From Brevibacterium daeguense (lineage in GTDB: Bacteria; Actinomycetota; Actinomycetes; Actinomycetales; Brevibacteriaceae), in NCBI RefSeq assembly GCF_021729135.1, contig NZ_JAJTWW010000004.1, forward strand, positions 248,001-312,000: 64,000 bases of DNA, written 5' to 3'. The notes beneath the pieces were generated by a model. It was not told the DNA's origin. It ran no database searches and was given only the letters and a program-made list of their open reading frames with translations. This document shows, one piece after another, positions 7,982-15,792 of this stretch; position 1 is the first letter of the stretch, and each line of letters opens with the position of its first letter. A program made the translations under genes and the position numbers.

Positions 7982-8541
7982 GCGCCGGGCGCGTGCAGGT
8001 GCTCGTGGTCCGCTGGGCCGCGGTCGCCTCGGTGCTCATCTGCCTGCTGCTCGGCGACGTGCAGACCGCGCTCGTCATGCTGCTCGTCTGCCTGGGCACC
8101 ACGATCGGCTGGCGGCTGCGCACCTCGGCGACCTTCGAGATCGCCCTCAACGTCACTCTCCTCGTCTCGGCATGGTCGGGGAAATGGGACCTGTACGAGT
8201 CGTGGATCGGGTGGGACATGCTCGTCCACTTCGCCGCCACGGGAGTGCTGGCCCTGCTCGCCCGCGAGATGCTGGAGCAGTGGTGGCCCCGGACCCCGTT
8301 CGACCCGGCCGCGGCTTGGCCCACCTTCGCCGCCGCTGCCGTCCTGTGCGTGGTGTGGGAGTGCCTCGAGTTCGCGGGCATGGTCCTCATCGACCCGGAC
8401 GTCTACATGACTCCCCTCGACACCATCGGCGACATCGCCGCCGGCATGGTCGGCGCGGCGGCAGCCGAGTGGTGGCGCAGGCGCAGGCTGTCGCCTCGGC
8501 CGCAGGCACCCCGCCAGGAGCAGCGGCAGCGTTCGGGCTGA
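7978..8541 (+). CDS. YjdF/DUF2238-like membrane protein
   Basis: A 187-residue membrane protein with about five helices. The GWDMLVHFAATG stretch (near residue 79-90) and a later WECLEF...D...DTIGDI pattern match the conserved His/Glu/Asp positions of YjdF/DUF2238-type integral membrane proteins, whose function is not established. The C-terminal 20 residues are basic and Gln-rich. It is the last gene of the TspO-like/glycosyltransferase operon and starts within the glycosyltransferase stop codon. It ends 28 bp from the stop of the convergent trehalose-phosphatase/GH15 gene. Confidence 0.72.
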   Translation: MSAGRVQVLVVRWAAVASVLICLLLGDVQTALVMLLVCLGTTIGWRLRTSATFEIALNVTLLVSAWSGKWDLYESWIGWDMLVHFAATGVLALLAREMLEQWWPRTPFDPAAAWPTFAAAAVLCVVWECLEFAGMVLIDPDVYMTPLDTIGDIAAGMVGAAAAEWWRRRRLSPRPQAPRQEQRQRSG

Positions 8542-8569
8542 GGGACCGCCCGGGATCCGGCCGGCCCGC

Positions 8570-11257
8570 TCAGCGCTCCTCGACGATCTCCAGGCTGCCG
8601 GTCGTCACACTCGCGGTGTCCTGCACGCCGACCAGCTCGTCGAGCATCCGCGCCACCCGGATGTAGCCCAGGTGCGAGTAGGCCTGCGGGTGGTTGCCCA
8701 GGTGCGTCTCCGAGGCCGGGTCGTACTCCTCGGGGAACAGCCCCGTCGGACCCATGAGGTTGTCGAGGCGCCGGAACAGGTCGCGGGCGTCGTCGAGCCG
8801 GCCGACCATGATGAAGGCCTCGATGAGCCAGGTCGTGCAGATGTGGAAGCCGCCCTCCAGGCCGGGCAGTCCATCGTCGTAGTGGTAGCGGAACACGGTG
8901 GGGCCGACCCGCAGGTCCCGCTCGATCGCGTCGACGGTGGCGGCGAACCGGGGGTCGTCGGCCGACAGCAGGCCGGAGAGTCCGACGAACAGGCAGGCCG
9001 CGTCGAGGTCGTCCTCCCCGTAGGCCACGGTGTAGGCGCCGACCTTCTCGTTCCAGCCGTTCGTGATGACATCCTCGGCGATCGTCTCCCGCAGCTGCCG
9101 CCATGCGCCAGGCATCGTGCGCTCGAAGCGCTCGGCGATCGCGATCGCGCGGTCGACTGTCAGCCAGCACATCACCTTGGTGTAGACGTTGTGCTTGGGC
9201 GGGCGGCGCGCCTCCCAGATGCCGTGGTCGGGCTCCTCCCACCGCCGCTCGACGGCGGTGACCATGTCGCACGTGAGCTGCCAGTACTCCTCGGACAGGT
9301 GGCCGAGGACGAAGGTCAGGTCGCGCAGCAGCTCGGTGACCGGGCCGAACACGTCGAGCTGCACCTGGTGCTCGGCGGCGTTGCCCACGCGCACCGGCCG
9401 GGAGCCGGCGTAGCCGGGCAGATGCTCGAGCACCGCCTCGGTCGTCAGCGCGGAGCCGTCCACGGCGTAGAGCGGATGGAGCTGCTCGGGGCCGGCGGCG
9501 TCGGCCAGGATGCTGCTGAGCCAGTACAGGAAGCCCTCCGCCTCCGCGGTCGAGCCGAGGTCGATGAGGGTGCGGGCGGTCATCGCACCGTCACGCAGCC
9601 AGGTGTAGCGGTAGTCCCAGTTGCGAATGCCGCCGATCCCCTCCGGCAGCGATGACGTCGCCGCGGCGAGGATGCCGCCGGTCGGCACGTGGCACAGGGC
9701 GCGCAGCGTGATCGCCGAGCGGGTGACCTCTTCGCGCTTGAGCTCCGGCAGGGTCAGGCTGTCGGCCCAGTTGCGCCAGTAGCCGGCGGCACGGCGGCGG
9801 ACGAGCTCCTCGCCCCCTTCGAGGATGTAGCCGGTGTCCTCGAAGTAGCCGCCGCAGACCAGCACGAGGACCACCCGTCCTGCCCGGGTGGAGCCCGGGC
9901 GCACGCGGGCGACGGCGGTGTCCGAGCCGTGCTCGCGGACGAGTTCGAACTCGACGTCCGGCGCGTGGAGCATGATCGGCTCCGCGGTGCCGAGCACTCG
10001 GACGCCCTCCTCGACGACCTCCAGCCGGGTGGGGTAGGCGCCGAAGTCCGGACGCGGCGCGAACCGGATCTCCGCCTCGGCGTCGCCGGTGAGCACCCGG
10101 ACCAGGACGGTGTCCTGGCTGTCGGCGGGCACCGGCGCGAGGTAATCCCGGGCGGTCAGCCCGGGCCAGCGGGTCTCCACGATCATGGTGCGCGGCTGAT
10201 ACCGCTGGGTCAGCGGCTTGCCGCCGGCCACCGTCGACACGGAGTAATAGCCGGCAGCGTCGGAGCCGAGGATCTCGGAGAACATCGACGCCGAGTGCGG
10301 CAGCGGGTGCGGCATCCAGCAGATGCTGCCCATGGGGTCGATGAGGGCCGCCGACTGGCCGTTCGCCAGCATCGAGTGGCGCTCGATCGGCACCGCGTCG
10401 CGGCCGAACAGCCAGGACCGGCGCAGCTCGAAGATGCTGGTCAGCAGCAGCGCGACGGTCTCCGGGTCGGGGACCGTGTAGCGGGCGTTCGTCCCGATCC
10501 CCGCGCGCCCGACCTTGATCCCGAGGTCGCTGGGGGCGAGGGTGGCCAGCGCCGCCTCATCGGAGGTGTCGTCGCCGATGTAGATCACGGCACCGGCGCC
10601 GAGGCGCTCGCGCAGCTCGATCAGCGCGTCGCCCTTGGACGTGGTCACCACGGTGAGGTCGGCGACCTCCTTGCCGCGGACGAGGTCGACCGGGGTGCTG
10701 CGCACGATGCGGCCGATCGCCGCCTCGGCGACGGCGCGGGTGGCCGCGTCGAGGCCGCGGAGGTGGATCGCGGCACCGGTGGGTTTGGGCTCGATGTGGA
10801 GGTCCGGCAGCTCGGCGACGAGCTCGCCGACCGCGGCGCGCAGCTGCGACAGCGCCTGCCGCTGGTCGTCGGTGAGGGCGTCGACGGCGTCGATGTCGGT
10901 CTCGCTGCCGTGGGAGCCGACGAGGTTGACCTCGCGCGGCAGCCGCGACATCGCGGCCAGGTCCCGCAGGGAGCGCCCGGAGATGACGGCCACCTGGGTA
11001 TCGGGCAGCGCCGCCAGGGCGCGCATGCTCACCAGCGAGATCGGCAGCGGGAAGGCGTGGGTGGGACGATCGACGATGGGAGCGATCGTGCCGTCGTAGT
11101 CGGTGGCGATGAGAAGCCGGGGAGTGCGGGACAGGGCCACGAGGTCACCGAACAGCTCCGCGTCGAGGGTACGCATCGCCTCGGCGAGGTCACCGAGCGG
11201 GCCGGCGGTCGGGGCAGCCGGGTCCCAGCTGTCGATTCCTGATGTGAAGGCAGTCAT
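8570..11257 (-). CDS. Trehalose-6-phosphatase / GH15 glycoside hydrolase fusion
   Basis: An 895-residue two-domain enzyme. Residues about 35-275 are a HAD-type trehalose-6-phosphate phosphatase (OtsB) with the DYDGT nucleophile motif at 53-57 and a GDDTSDEA motif later. Residues about 290-885 are a GH15 glucoamylase/acid-trehalase-type catalytic region with the GGIRNWDYRYTWLRD stretch in the active site and EEYDP near the end. GH15 relatives in mycobacteria hydrolyse trehalose, so the fusion could both make and degrade trehalose or a related sugar. No trehalose-6-phosphate synthase gene is in the window. AGGA lies 5 nt before the ATG. The gene follows a small membrane-protein gene by 49 bp on the same strand. 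Confidence 0.9.
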   Translation of the reverse strand: MTAFTSGIDSWDPAAPTAGPLGDLAEAMRTLDAELFGDLVALSRTPRLLIATDYDGTIAPIVDRPTHAFPLPISLVSMRALAALPDTQVAVISGRSLRDLAAMSRLPREVNLVGSHGSETDIDAVDALTDDQRQALSQLRAAVGELVAELPDLHIEPKPTGAAIHLRGLDAATRAVAEAAIGRIVRSTPVDLVRGKEVADLTVVTTSKGDALIELRERLGAGAVIYIGDDTSDEAALATLAPSDLGIKVGRAGIGTNARYTVPDPETVALLLTSIFELRRSWLFGRDAVPIERHSMLANGQSAALIDPMGSICWMPHPLPHSASMFSEILGSDAAGYYSVSTVAGGKPLTQRYQPRTMIVETRWPGLTARDYLAPVPADSQDTVLVRVLTGDAEAEIRFAPRPDFGAYPTRLEVVEEGVRVLGTAEPIMLHAPDVEFELVREHGSDTAVARVRPGSTRAGRVVLVLVCGGYFEDTGYILEGGEELVRRRAAGYWRNWADSLTLPELKREEVTRSAITLRALCHVPTGGILAAATSSLPEGIGGIRNWDYRYTWLRDGAMTARTLIDLGSTAEAEGFLYWLSSILADAAGPEQLHPLYAVDGSALTTEAVLEHLPGYAGSRPVRVGNAAEHQVQLDVFGPVTELLRDLTFVLGHLSEEYWQLTCDMVTAVERRWEEPDHGIWEARRPPKHNVYTKVMCWLTVDRAIAIAERFERTMPGAWRQLRETIAEDVITNGWNEKVGAYTVAYGEDDLDAACLFVGLSGLLSADDPRFAATVDAIERDLRVGPTVFRYHYDDGLPGLEGGFHICTTWLIEAFIMVGRLDDARDLFRRLDNLMGPTGLFPEEYDPASETHLGNHPQAYSHLGYIRVARMLDELVGVQDTASVTTGSLEIVEER

Positions 11258-11306
11258 TGATTCCTGAGCTTCTGGGGGGGGGTGTGGTGCTGGCGTCCGC
11301 TTGCGC

Positions 11307-11936
11307 TCAAGCCCGAGCGCGTGATCGGCGGGAGTACCCGCCCAACATATACAGTACCGAGGAGATCAGCACGGCGGCACCGGCGAAGCCGAACACCGTG
11401 AGCGCGCCCATGTCCGAGCCGAAGGCCACGATCACCCCGAGCAGCAGGTGGCAGCCGGCGGCGATGAGGTGGTCCGAGGCCATCGCGGCCGAGCGCTGCA
11501 TCCAGTAGATCCACAGCTCCAGCCCGCCGTGGAGCAGCGCCCAGATGCACACTGCCGCGCGCAGCTCCGGCGGGGTGTCGGAGATGAACAGGAAGATCAC
11601 GGCGGGGATCACCACGACCGCCTGGCCCAGCAGAGCGGTGCGGACCCCCGGATCGGCGCGGCGGCTCTGCCCGATCAGCAGGACCGCGCTCAGGACCAGG
11701 TAGGCGATGAGGACGAGGTCCACCGTCTGCACGCCCAGGGTGAGCTGGGTGGCGTTGGCCAGCGTCTCACGCGGCCAGAAGATCGTGGCCATGCCGAACG
11801 CAAAGCCCAGCACGCCACGGACGAACATCCAGGTGCCCATGCTGCGCGCGTGAGAGACCGTCGACTCGGCCGCGCGACCGGAATCCTGCTCGGAGTCGGG
11901 GGCGCTGTCGGAGACGGGGTCGCTGCTGCCTGACAT
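11307..11936 (-). CDS. DUF308/HdeD-like membrane protein
   Basis: A 209-residue polytopic membrane protein with about six hydrophobic helices after an acidic, Ser/Asp-rich N-terminal segment of about 30 residues. The GVLGFAFGMATIFWP opening helix and paired helix layout resemble HdeD/DUF308 membrane proteins, known from acid and envelope stress, but the match is loose. The start is ATG 11936 (MSGSSDP); the frame is open upstream but extends toward a divergent gene. It may be cotranscribed with the trehalose enzyme 49 bp downstream. Confidence 0.65.
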   Translation of the reverse strand: MSGSSDPVSDSAPDSEQDSGRAAESTVSHARSMGTWMFVRGVLGFAFGMATIFWPRETLANATQLTLGVQTVDLVLIAYLVLSAVLLIGQSRRADPGVRTALLGQAVVVIPAVIFLFISDTPPELRAAVCIWALLHGGLELWIYWMQRSAAMASDHLIAAGCHLLLGVIVAFGSDMGALTVFGFAGAAVLISSVLYMLGGYSRRSRARA

Positions 11937-12033
11937 CACCGCACCAGTGTAGTGGACACCCTTGTCCGCACCGTCCCCTCCCATTCATGTCCGGGTTCTC
12001 CGGCGTTTCCCCGTGCTCGATAGCGTGCTGAGC

Positions 12034-12723
12034 GTGCCGGACATGGTCAGCACCCTGCCGGGAACCTCAGCTTCCCAACGTCGCGAAGCGCCCCTGGGCC
12101 GTGCGGCGCTCTGGTTGTGCCTGGGACTCGGCGCAGGTCTGGGCATCACCGCACTCCTCATCTTCCTCATCACCGGCGCGATCCCCACGCCCGGCATCCT
12201 CGATGAGACGCCTGCGCTGCAGCTGCTGGCGCTGATCTGGCCGGCCGTCCTCGCGCTGGCCGCTGCCGTGCTGCTGGCGGTGGGCAGCATCCCCCGGGCA
12301 GTGCACATCACGCGCGGGGCAGCGGAGCCCCTCCTGCGCTCCGGGGTGCGCGGCCTCGCCCGGGTCGTCCGCATCCGCGCCACGCGCACGGGCGCTCAGT
12401 GCCGCGTGAAGATCGCCCTGGACGCGCGCCTGCCCGGGGGTCGGGCGGTGCCCGCCCGGCTGCAGTGGACCGTTGATCCGGTCGACGCGGAGATGCTCAG
12501 GCTCGGGGCGGTGATCCCGGTGCGGATGGATCCGGCCCAGCCGCGGCGGATCGTGCTCGACAGCCGCGCGGACTCGCGGACCGCGCTCGCCGGCGTCGAT
12601 GTCGGCGCGCAGTTCTCCCGGAAGGCCACCCTGCGCACCCGGATCCGGATGATGAAGACGCCATCGCGCTGGTCGCTGCTCCTCGGCTTGCTCGGCGGGA
12701 TCCTCACCGCGCTGATCGGCTAG
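12034..12723 (+). CDS. Hypothetical protein with two membrane helices and a soluble domain
   Basis: A protein of about 229 residues: two hydrophobic helices (roughly residues 25-50 and 65-90), then a soluble segment with alternating hydrophobic strands (RVKIALDARLPGG, RIVLDSRADS), and a final C-terminal hydrophobic stretch. I do not recognise the family. The start is uncertain; GTG 12034 is used, GTG 12025 and ATG 12043 are equally possible, and none has a strong ribosome site. It is divergent from the DUF308-like gene and its stop is 8 bp from the stop of the convergent thioesterase gene. Confidence 0.6.
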   Translation: MPDMVSTLPGTSASQRREAPLGRAALWLCLGLGAGLGITALLIFLITGAIPTPGILDETPALQLLALIWPAVLALAAAVLLAVGSIPRAVHITRGAAEPLLRSGVRGLARVVRIRATRTGAQCRVKIALDARLPGGRAVPARLQWTVDPVDAEMLRLGAVIPVRMDPAQPRRIVLDSRADSRTALAGVDVGAQFSRKATLRTRIRMMKTPSRWSLLLGLLGGILTALIG

Positions 12724-12730
12724 GCGGGAC

Positions 12731-13333
12731 TCAGCCGCGGCGGTGGCGCAGCTCCTCGGGGAAGCGGTCACGCTCATAGGTGATCTCGGTGAAGCCGTGG
12801 GGTTGGGGATTGCCATCCTCGTCGAGGCCGACGAACACGATCTGGTCGATCGAGAGGATCACCTCGGACGTGATGATGTTGCGCACCTCGCACCGCATGG
12901 TCAGCGAAGTGCGGCCGAAGTTGATGGCCTGCAGTCCGATCTCGATGATGTCGCCCTGCGTGGCAGATGAGCGGAAGTTGATCTCCGAGAGGTATTTCGT
13001 CACGATCCGCTGGTTGCCCAGCTGGATCATCGCGTAGACCACTGCCTCGTCATCGATCCAGCGCAGCAGGCTCCCGCCGAACAGCGTGCCGTTGGCGTTG
13101 AGATCCTCCGGCCGCACCCACTTGCGGGTGTGGAAGTTCATCTCGTCGAAGCGGTCCCGGCCCCGCTGCTCGTTGAGCGACTCCGCGTCCGTCACGGGTG
13201 CCGCAGCAGTGGCCGGTGAGGTGGGGCGCGGTTCGGACGCGGGCTCGGGGCGCGCGGCGGCGGTCTCCGCGGAGTTCGAGACGGCGTTCGGGGAAGCGTT
13301 CAGGGAAGCATGCGGCTCAGGGGTGGAGGTCAT
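12731..13333 (-). CDS. Acyl-CoA thioesterase, hotdog fold (YciA/BACH type)
   Basis: A 200-residue protein. The first 55 residues are Ala/Pro/Glu-rich and likely disordered. Residues about 65-195 form a single hotdog domain with the NANGTLFGGSLLRWID catalytic segment, where the Asn and following Gly-Gly-helix match acyl-CoA hydrolases, then INFRSSATQGD and a DIIEIG strand. It hydrolyses acyl-CoA thioesters in the cytoplasm; chain-length preference cannot be read. No ribosome site precedes the ATG, but TAGAAT (13340-13345 on this strand) ends 6 nt before it, which suggests a leaderless transcript. Confidence 0.85.
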   Translation of the reverse strand: MTSTPEPHASLNASPNAVSNSAETAAARPEPASEPRPTSPATAAAPVTDAESLNEQRGRDRFDEMNFHTRKWVRPEDLNANGTLFGGSLLRWIDDEAVVYAMIQLGNQRIVTKYLSEINFRSSATQGDIIEIGLQAINFGRTSLTMRCEVRNIITSEVILSIDQIVFVGLDEDGNPQPHGFTEITYERDRFPEELRHRRG

Positions 13334-13384
13334 GAGTCGATTCTAGGAGCTGCTGCACGAGCGGCTCACGCACGACGGGTGGCG

Positions 13385-13867
13385 CTACGCCGGGCTGATC
13401 GTCAGCTCGCCGTCTGATTCGGTGACGACGGCCGCCGCCAGCGCGGTGCTGGCAGGACCGGAGATCACGGTGCCGTCGGTCGTGGAGAAGCGCGAGGAGT
13501 GGCAGGGGCAGACGATCTCGGTCGGGGTGAAGTTCTGCACCAGGCAGCCCTCGTGGGTGCAGACCGCCGAGAACGCGTGGAACTCGCCCTCGGCGGGCTG
13601 CACGACCGCATAGGTGTTCTCGACGACGATGCCGGAACCCACGGGCACCTCGGCGACGGGCACCGTGACGGTGGGCAGCTCCTCGCCGCCGGAGTCGCCG
13701 TCGCCGGAGCCCTCATCGCCGGAGCCGCCATCGCCCTCGGACCCCGAGCTGCACGCAGCGGTCGCCCCAGCGCTGAGCAGCCCGCCGGCGATCCCGGCGG
13801 CCTGAAGCACGCGACGGCGATCGGGCAGCGCCCGGTCGGCAGAACGTCGAGCGGGGAGCACAGTCAT
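13385..13867 (-). CDS. Rieske [2Fe-2S] protein with Tat-like/lipoprotein signal
   Basis: A 160-residue exported iron-sulfur protein. The N-terminus has a double-arginine region (RRRVLQAAG) followed by a hydrophobic stretch and a cysteine in GATAACSS, consistent with a Tat signal and possibly lipid anchoring. A Gly/Ser/Asp/Glu-rich linker leads to the Rieske domain with CTHEGC and CPCHSSRF, the two Cys-His pairs that bind the cluster. A perfect AGGAGG lies before ATG 13867. That ATG overlaps the stop of the upstream kinase gene by 4 nt, so the two are coupled. The electron partner is unknown. Confidence 0.88.
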   Translation of the reverse strand: MTVLPARRSADRALPDRRRVLQAAGIAGGLLSAGATAACSSGSEGDGGSGDEGSGDGDSGGEELPTVTVPVAEVPVGSGIVVENTYAVVQPAEGEFHAFSAVCTHEGCLVQNFTPTEIVCPCHSSRFSTTDGTVISGPASTALAAAVVTESDGELTISPA

Positions 13868-15039
13868 GAGATCCTCCTGGATCCGGCTGGGTCGTCGAGC
13901 ACGGCTCGGATCACCGGCCACGCTCGCTTCATGCGGCTGCGGCCGAAGGCGGCCGCGAAGCTGTCGGGCGGTGCGGTGAGGGCCCGAGTGGTCCACGTGC
14001 ACGCCGCGAGGCAGAGCCGGGTGATCGCGGCCTGCTCGACCAATGCCAGCTCACCGGCGCTCAAGGCTGCCGTGGCGCCTGCCGCCGGTCCGCCACCTTC
14101 CGCACCTGCCGCCGGTCCGCCACCTTCGGCACCAGCCGCCGGTTCGGCACCTTCCGCACCCGAGGCGTCTGCCGCCTCGGCATACCCGGTGCACGTCTCG
14201 CGGATCGCTGCCAGCGGGTCCTGCGAACTGAGCATCGCGTAGGCCGCGGCGACCGCCGGCTCCGCCACCCGGGGCGCCGTGCGCGCGTCATTGAAGTCGA
14301 TGACCCCGGCGATCGCTCCGTCCGCGATGAGGATGTTGAAGTCGTTGAGGTCCTGGTGGACCACCTGGTGGGGCAGTCCGGTCAGCTGGGGTCGGATCTC
14401 GGTCTCGAAGGTCTGCGCATGGGCGCGCGCGAGGGCCAGATCACCCGACAGCCGCGCGCCGTACTCGACGGGGACCTGGCCGGCCGACTCGAGCGCTGCG
14501 ATCCGGTCGCAGGCGAAGATGACATTGGCCCCGGTCGTCTCGAATGCCCACGCGTGGAGGATGGGCTCGGGCTCCGCGGGCACCCGAGCCAGCGCGGAGA
14601 CCAGCCCGGCAGCCAGGCGACCGACCTGTGCGGGGTAGTCGGCGGGCGGTTCCACCCCGGCGGCGACGCGGCCGGGCACGAACTCGTGGAGGCGGACCAT
14701 CGCGGAGTCCTTGCCGATGGGCGCGAGTGCGAGGGCACCCGAGGACTCACCGGATTCGGCGTCGGCGTACGGGGTGGCCGACGGCAGCTGGGCCGCGACG
14801 GGCAGCCCGGCGGCCCGCGCCGTGGCCTGCACCCGGCACACCCAGTCGAAATGCCGCGCGGTGGTGGTCCGTGAGGGGTACTCGACCTTGAGGACATACG
14901 CCGAACCATCGTGATGGAGCAGCACGTTGATCGCGACCTCGCCCGGCAGGAAGGAGTCGAACTCGACGGCGAGACCGAAGTGCCGCGCGCAGAGCTCGAC
15001 GATCTCGTCGGGGGCGAGCGAACGCAGCGGACGAGTCAT
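13864..15039 (-). CDS. APH-fold phosphotransferase (hydroxylysine kinase/homoserine kinase-like)
   Basis: A 391-residue small-molecule kinase of the aminoglycoside-phosphotransferase fold. The catalytic loop HQDLNDFNIL (near residue 229) and the metal-binding GVIDFNDA are both present, as is an N-terminal AYVLKVEYPS strand with the ATP-site lysine. The layout resembles hydroxylysine kinase and ThrB2-type enzymes more than resistance kinases; the substrate is unknown. Between about residues 293 and 325 lies a low-complexity Ala/Gly/Glu/Pro insert made of tandem repeats, clearly repeated in the DNA at 14080-14165. The gene is coupled to the Rieske protein by an ATGA overlap. Confidence 0.82.
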   Translation of the reverse strand: MTRPLRSLAPDEIVELCARHFGLAVEFDSFLPGEVAINVLLHHDGSAYVLKVEYPSRTTTARHFDWVCRVQATARAAGLPVAAQLPSATPYADAESGESSGALALAPIGKDSAMVRLHEFVPGRVAAGVEPPADYPAQVGRLAAGLVSALARVPAEPEPILHAWAFETTGANVIFACDRIAALESAGQVPVEYGARLSGDLALARAHAQTFETEIRPQLTGLPHQVVHQDLNDFNILIADGAIAGVIDFNDARTAPRVAEPAVAAAYAMLSSQDPLAAIRETCTGYAEAADASGAEGAEPAAGAEGGGPAAGAEGGGPAAGATAALSAGELALVEQAAITRLCLAACTWTTRALTAPPDSFAAAFGRSRMKRAWPVIRAVLDDPAGSRRIS

Positions 15040-15049
15040 GACCGCAAGC

Positions 15050-15772
15050 CTACTCGTCGCCGTCCGAGGCGTCCTGCGAATCTGTGCGTCTCCCCCTGCC
15101 GCGGAACACCGGGACCTTGGATCGCAGCTGCGCGTCGATCTCCCGGAATGACCAGCCGCGCATCGGCGAGGGCACGTGCCACTGGAGATGCCAGGCGGCC
15201 ATCCGGAAGGCGAAGACGACGGCGACGATCCCGACTCCGACCCATACGTTCCACAGCTCGTTCTGCTTGCAGATCGCGCTCAGGAGCGCACCGAAGAAGG
15301 CGGGGATGACGTAGAGGTCCGAGCCGTTGAACACCGCCGGCTCCTCATTGGCCACGACGTCGCGCAGGAGTCCGCCGCCGCATGCGGTGATCACCCCCAT
15401 GAGGAGCGAACCCGGAAAGTTCATCCCCGATTCGAGCGCCAGCACCGTGCCGGTGGTGCAGAACAGCGCCAGCCCCATCGCGTCGAAGGTCACGATCAGC
15501 ACGCGGGCGTTCTCCGCGCGCTGACCGGCGAAGTAGACGACGACGGCGGCCAGCACGGGAGGGAGCAGGTAGATCGGCTCGCGCAGGGCCACCGGGGTGG
15601 TGTCGAGCAGCAGGTCGCGGATCACGCCGCCGCCGAGCCCGGCGAGGAATCCGAGGATGAGTCCGCCGGTGATGTCGAAGTTCCGCCGGGCCGCCAGCAG
15701 ATTGCCGGACAGCGCGAAGGCGAAGACCCCGACGAGGTCGAACACCAGCAGCACGGTCGTGGAGGAGATCAC
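15050..15772 (-). CDS. TRIC/UPF0126 (YicG-like) membrane protein
   Basis: A 240-residue membrane protein with two repeats of three helices, each with a glycine-rich signature: GGLILGFLAGLGGGVIRD and LLMGVITACGGGLLRDV. This is the prokaryotic TRIC (UPF0126) family, trimeric cation channels. The C-terminal 45 residues are basic and cytoplasmic. The start GTG 15772 is chosen because the first helix begins directly after it; the frame stays open upstream inside the transporter gene, which is not credible. It lies 20 bp downstream of the SLC13 transporter and is probably cotranscribed. Confidence 0.85.
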   Translation of the reverse strand: MISSTTVLLVFDLVGVFAFALSGNLLAARRNFDITGGLILGFLAGLGGGVIRDLLLDTTPVALREPIYLLPPVLAAVVVYFAGQRAENARVLIVTFDAMGLALFCTTGTVLALESGMNFPGSLLMGVITACGGGLLRDVVANEEPAVFNGSDLYVIPAFFGALLSAICKQNELWNVWVGVGIVAVVFAFRMAAWHLQWHVPSPMRGWSFREIDAQLRSKVPVFRGRGRRTDSQDASDGDE

Positions 15773-15792
15773 GGCTCCAGCGTAGACGTCGG

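Noticed and set aside
9689..11242. 517-codon plus-strand frame opposite the trehalose-phosphatase/GH15 gene
   Set aside because: A shadow of the well-supported sense gene with biased composition and no domain.
14080..14165. Regular repeats as a possible CRISPR array
   Set aside because: The repeats are in frame, code an Ala/Gly/Glu insert in a kinase and have no spacer-like unique segments.
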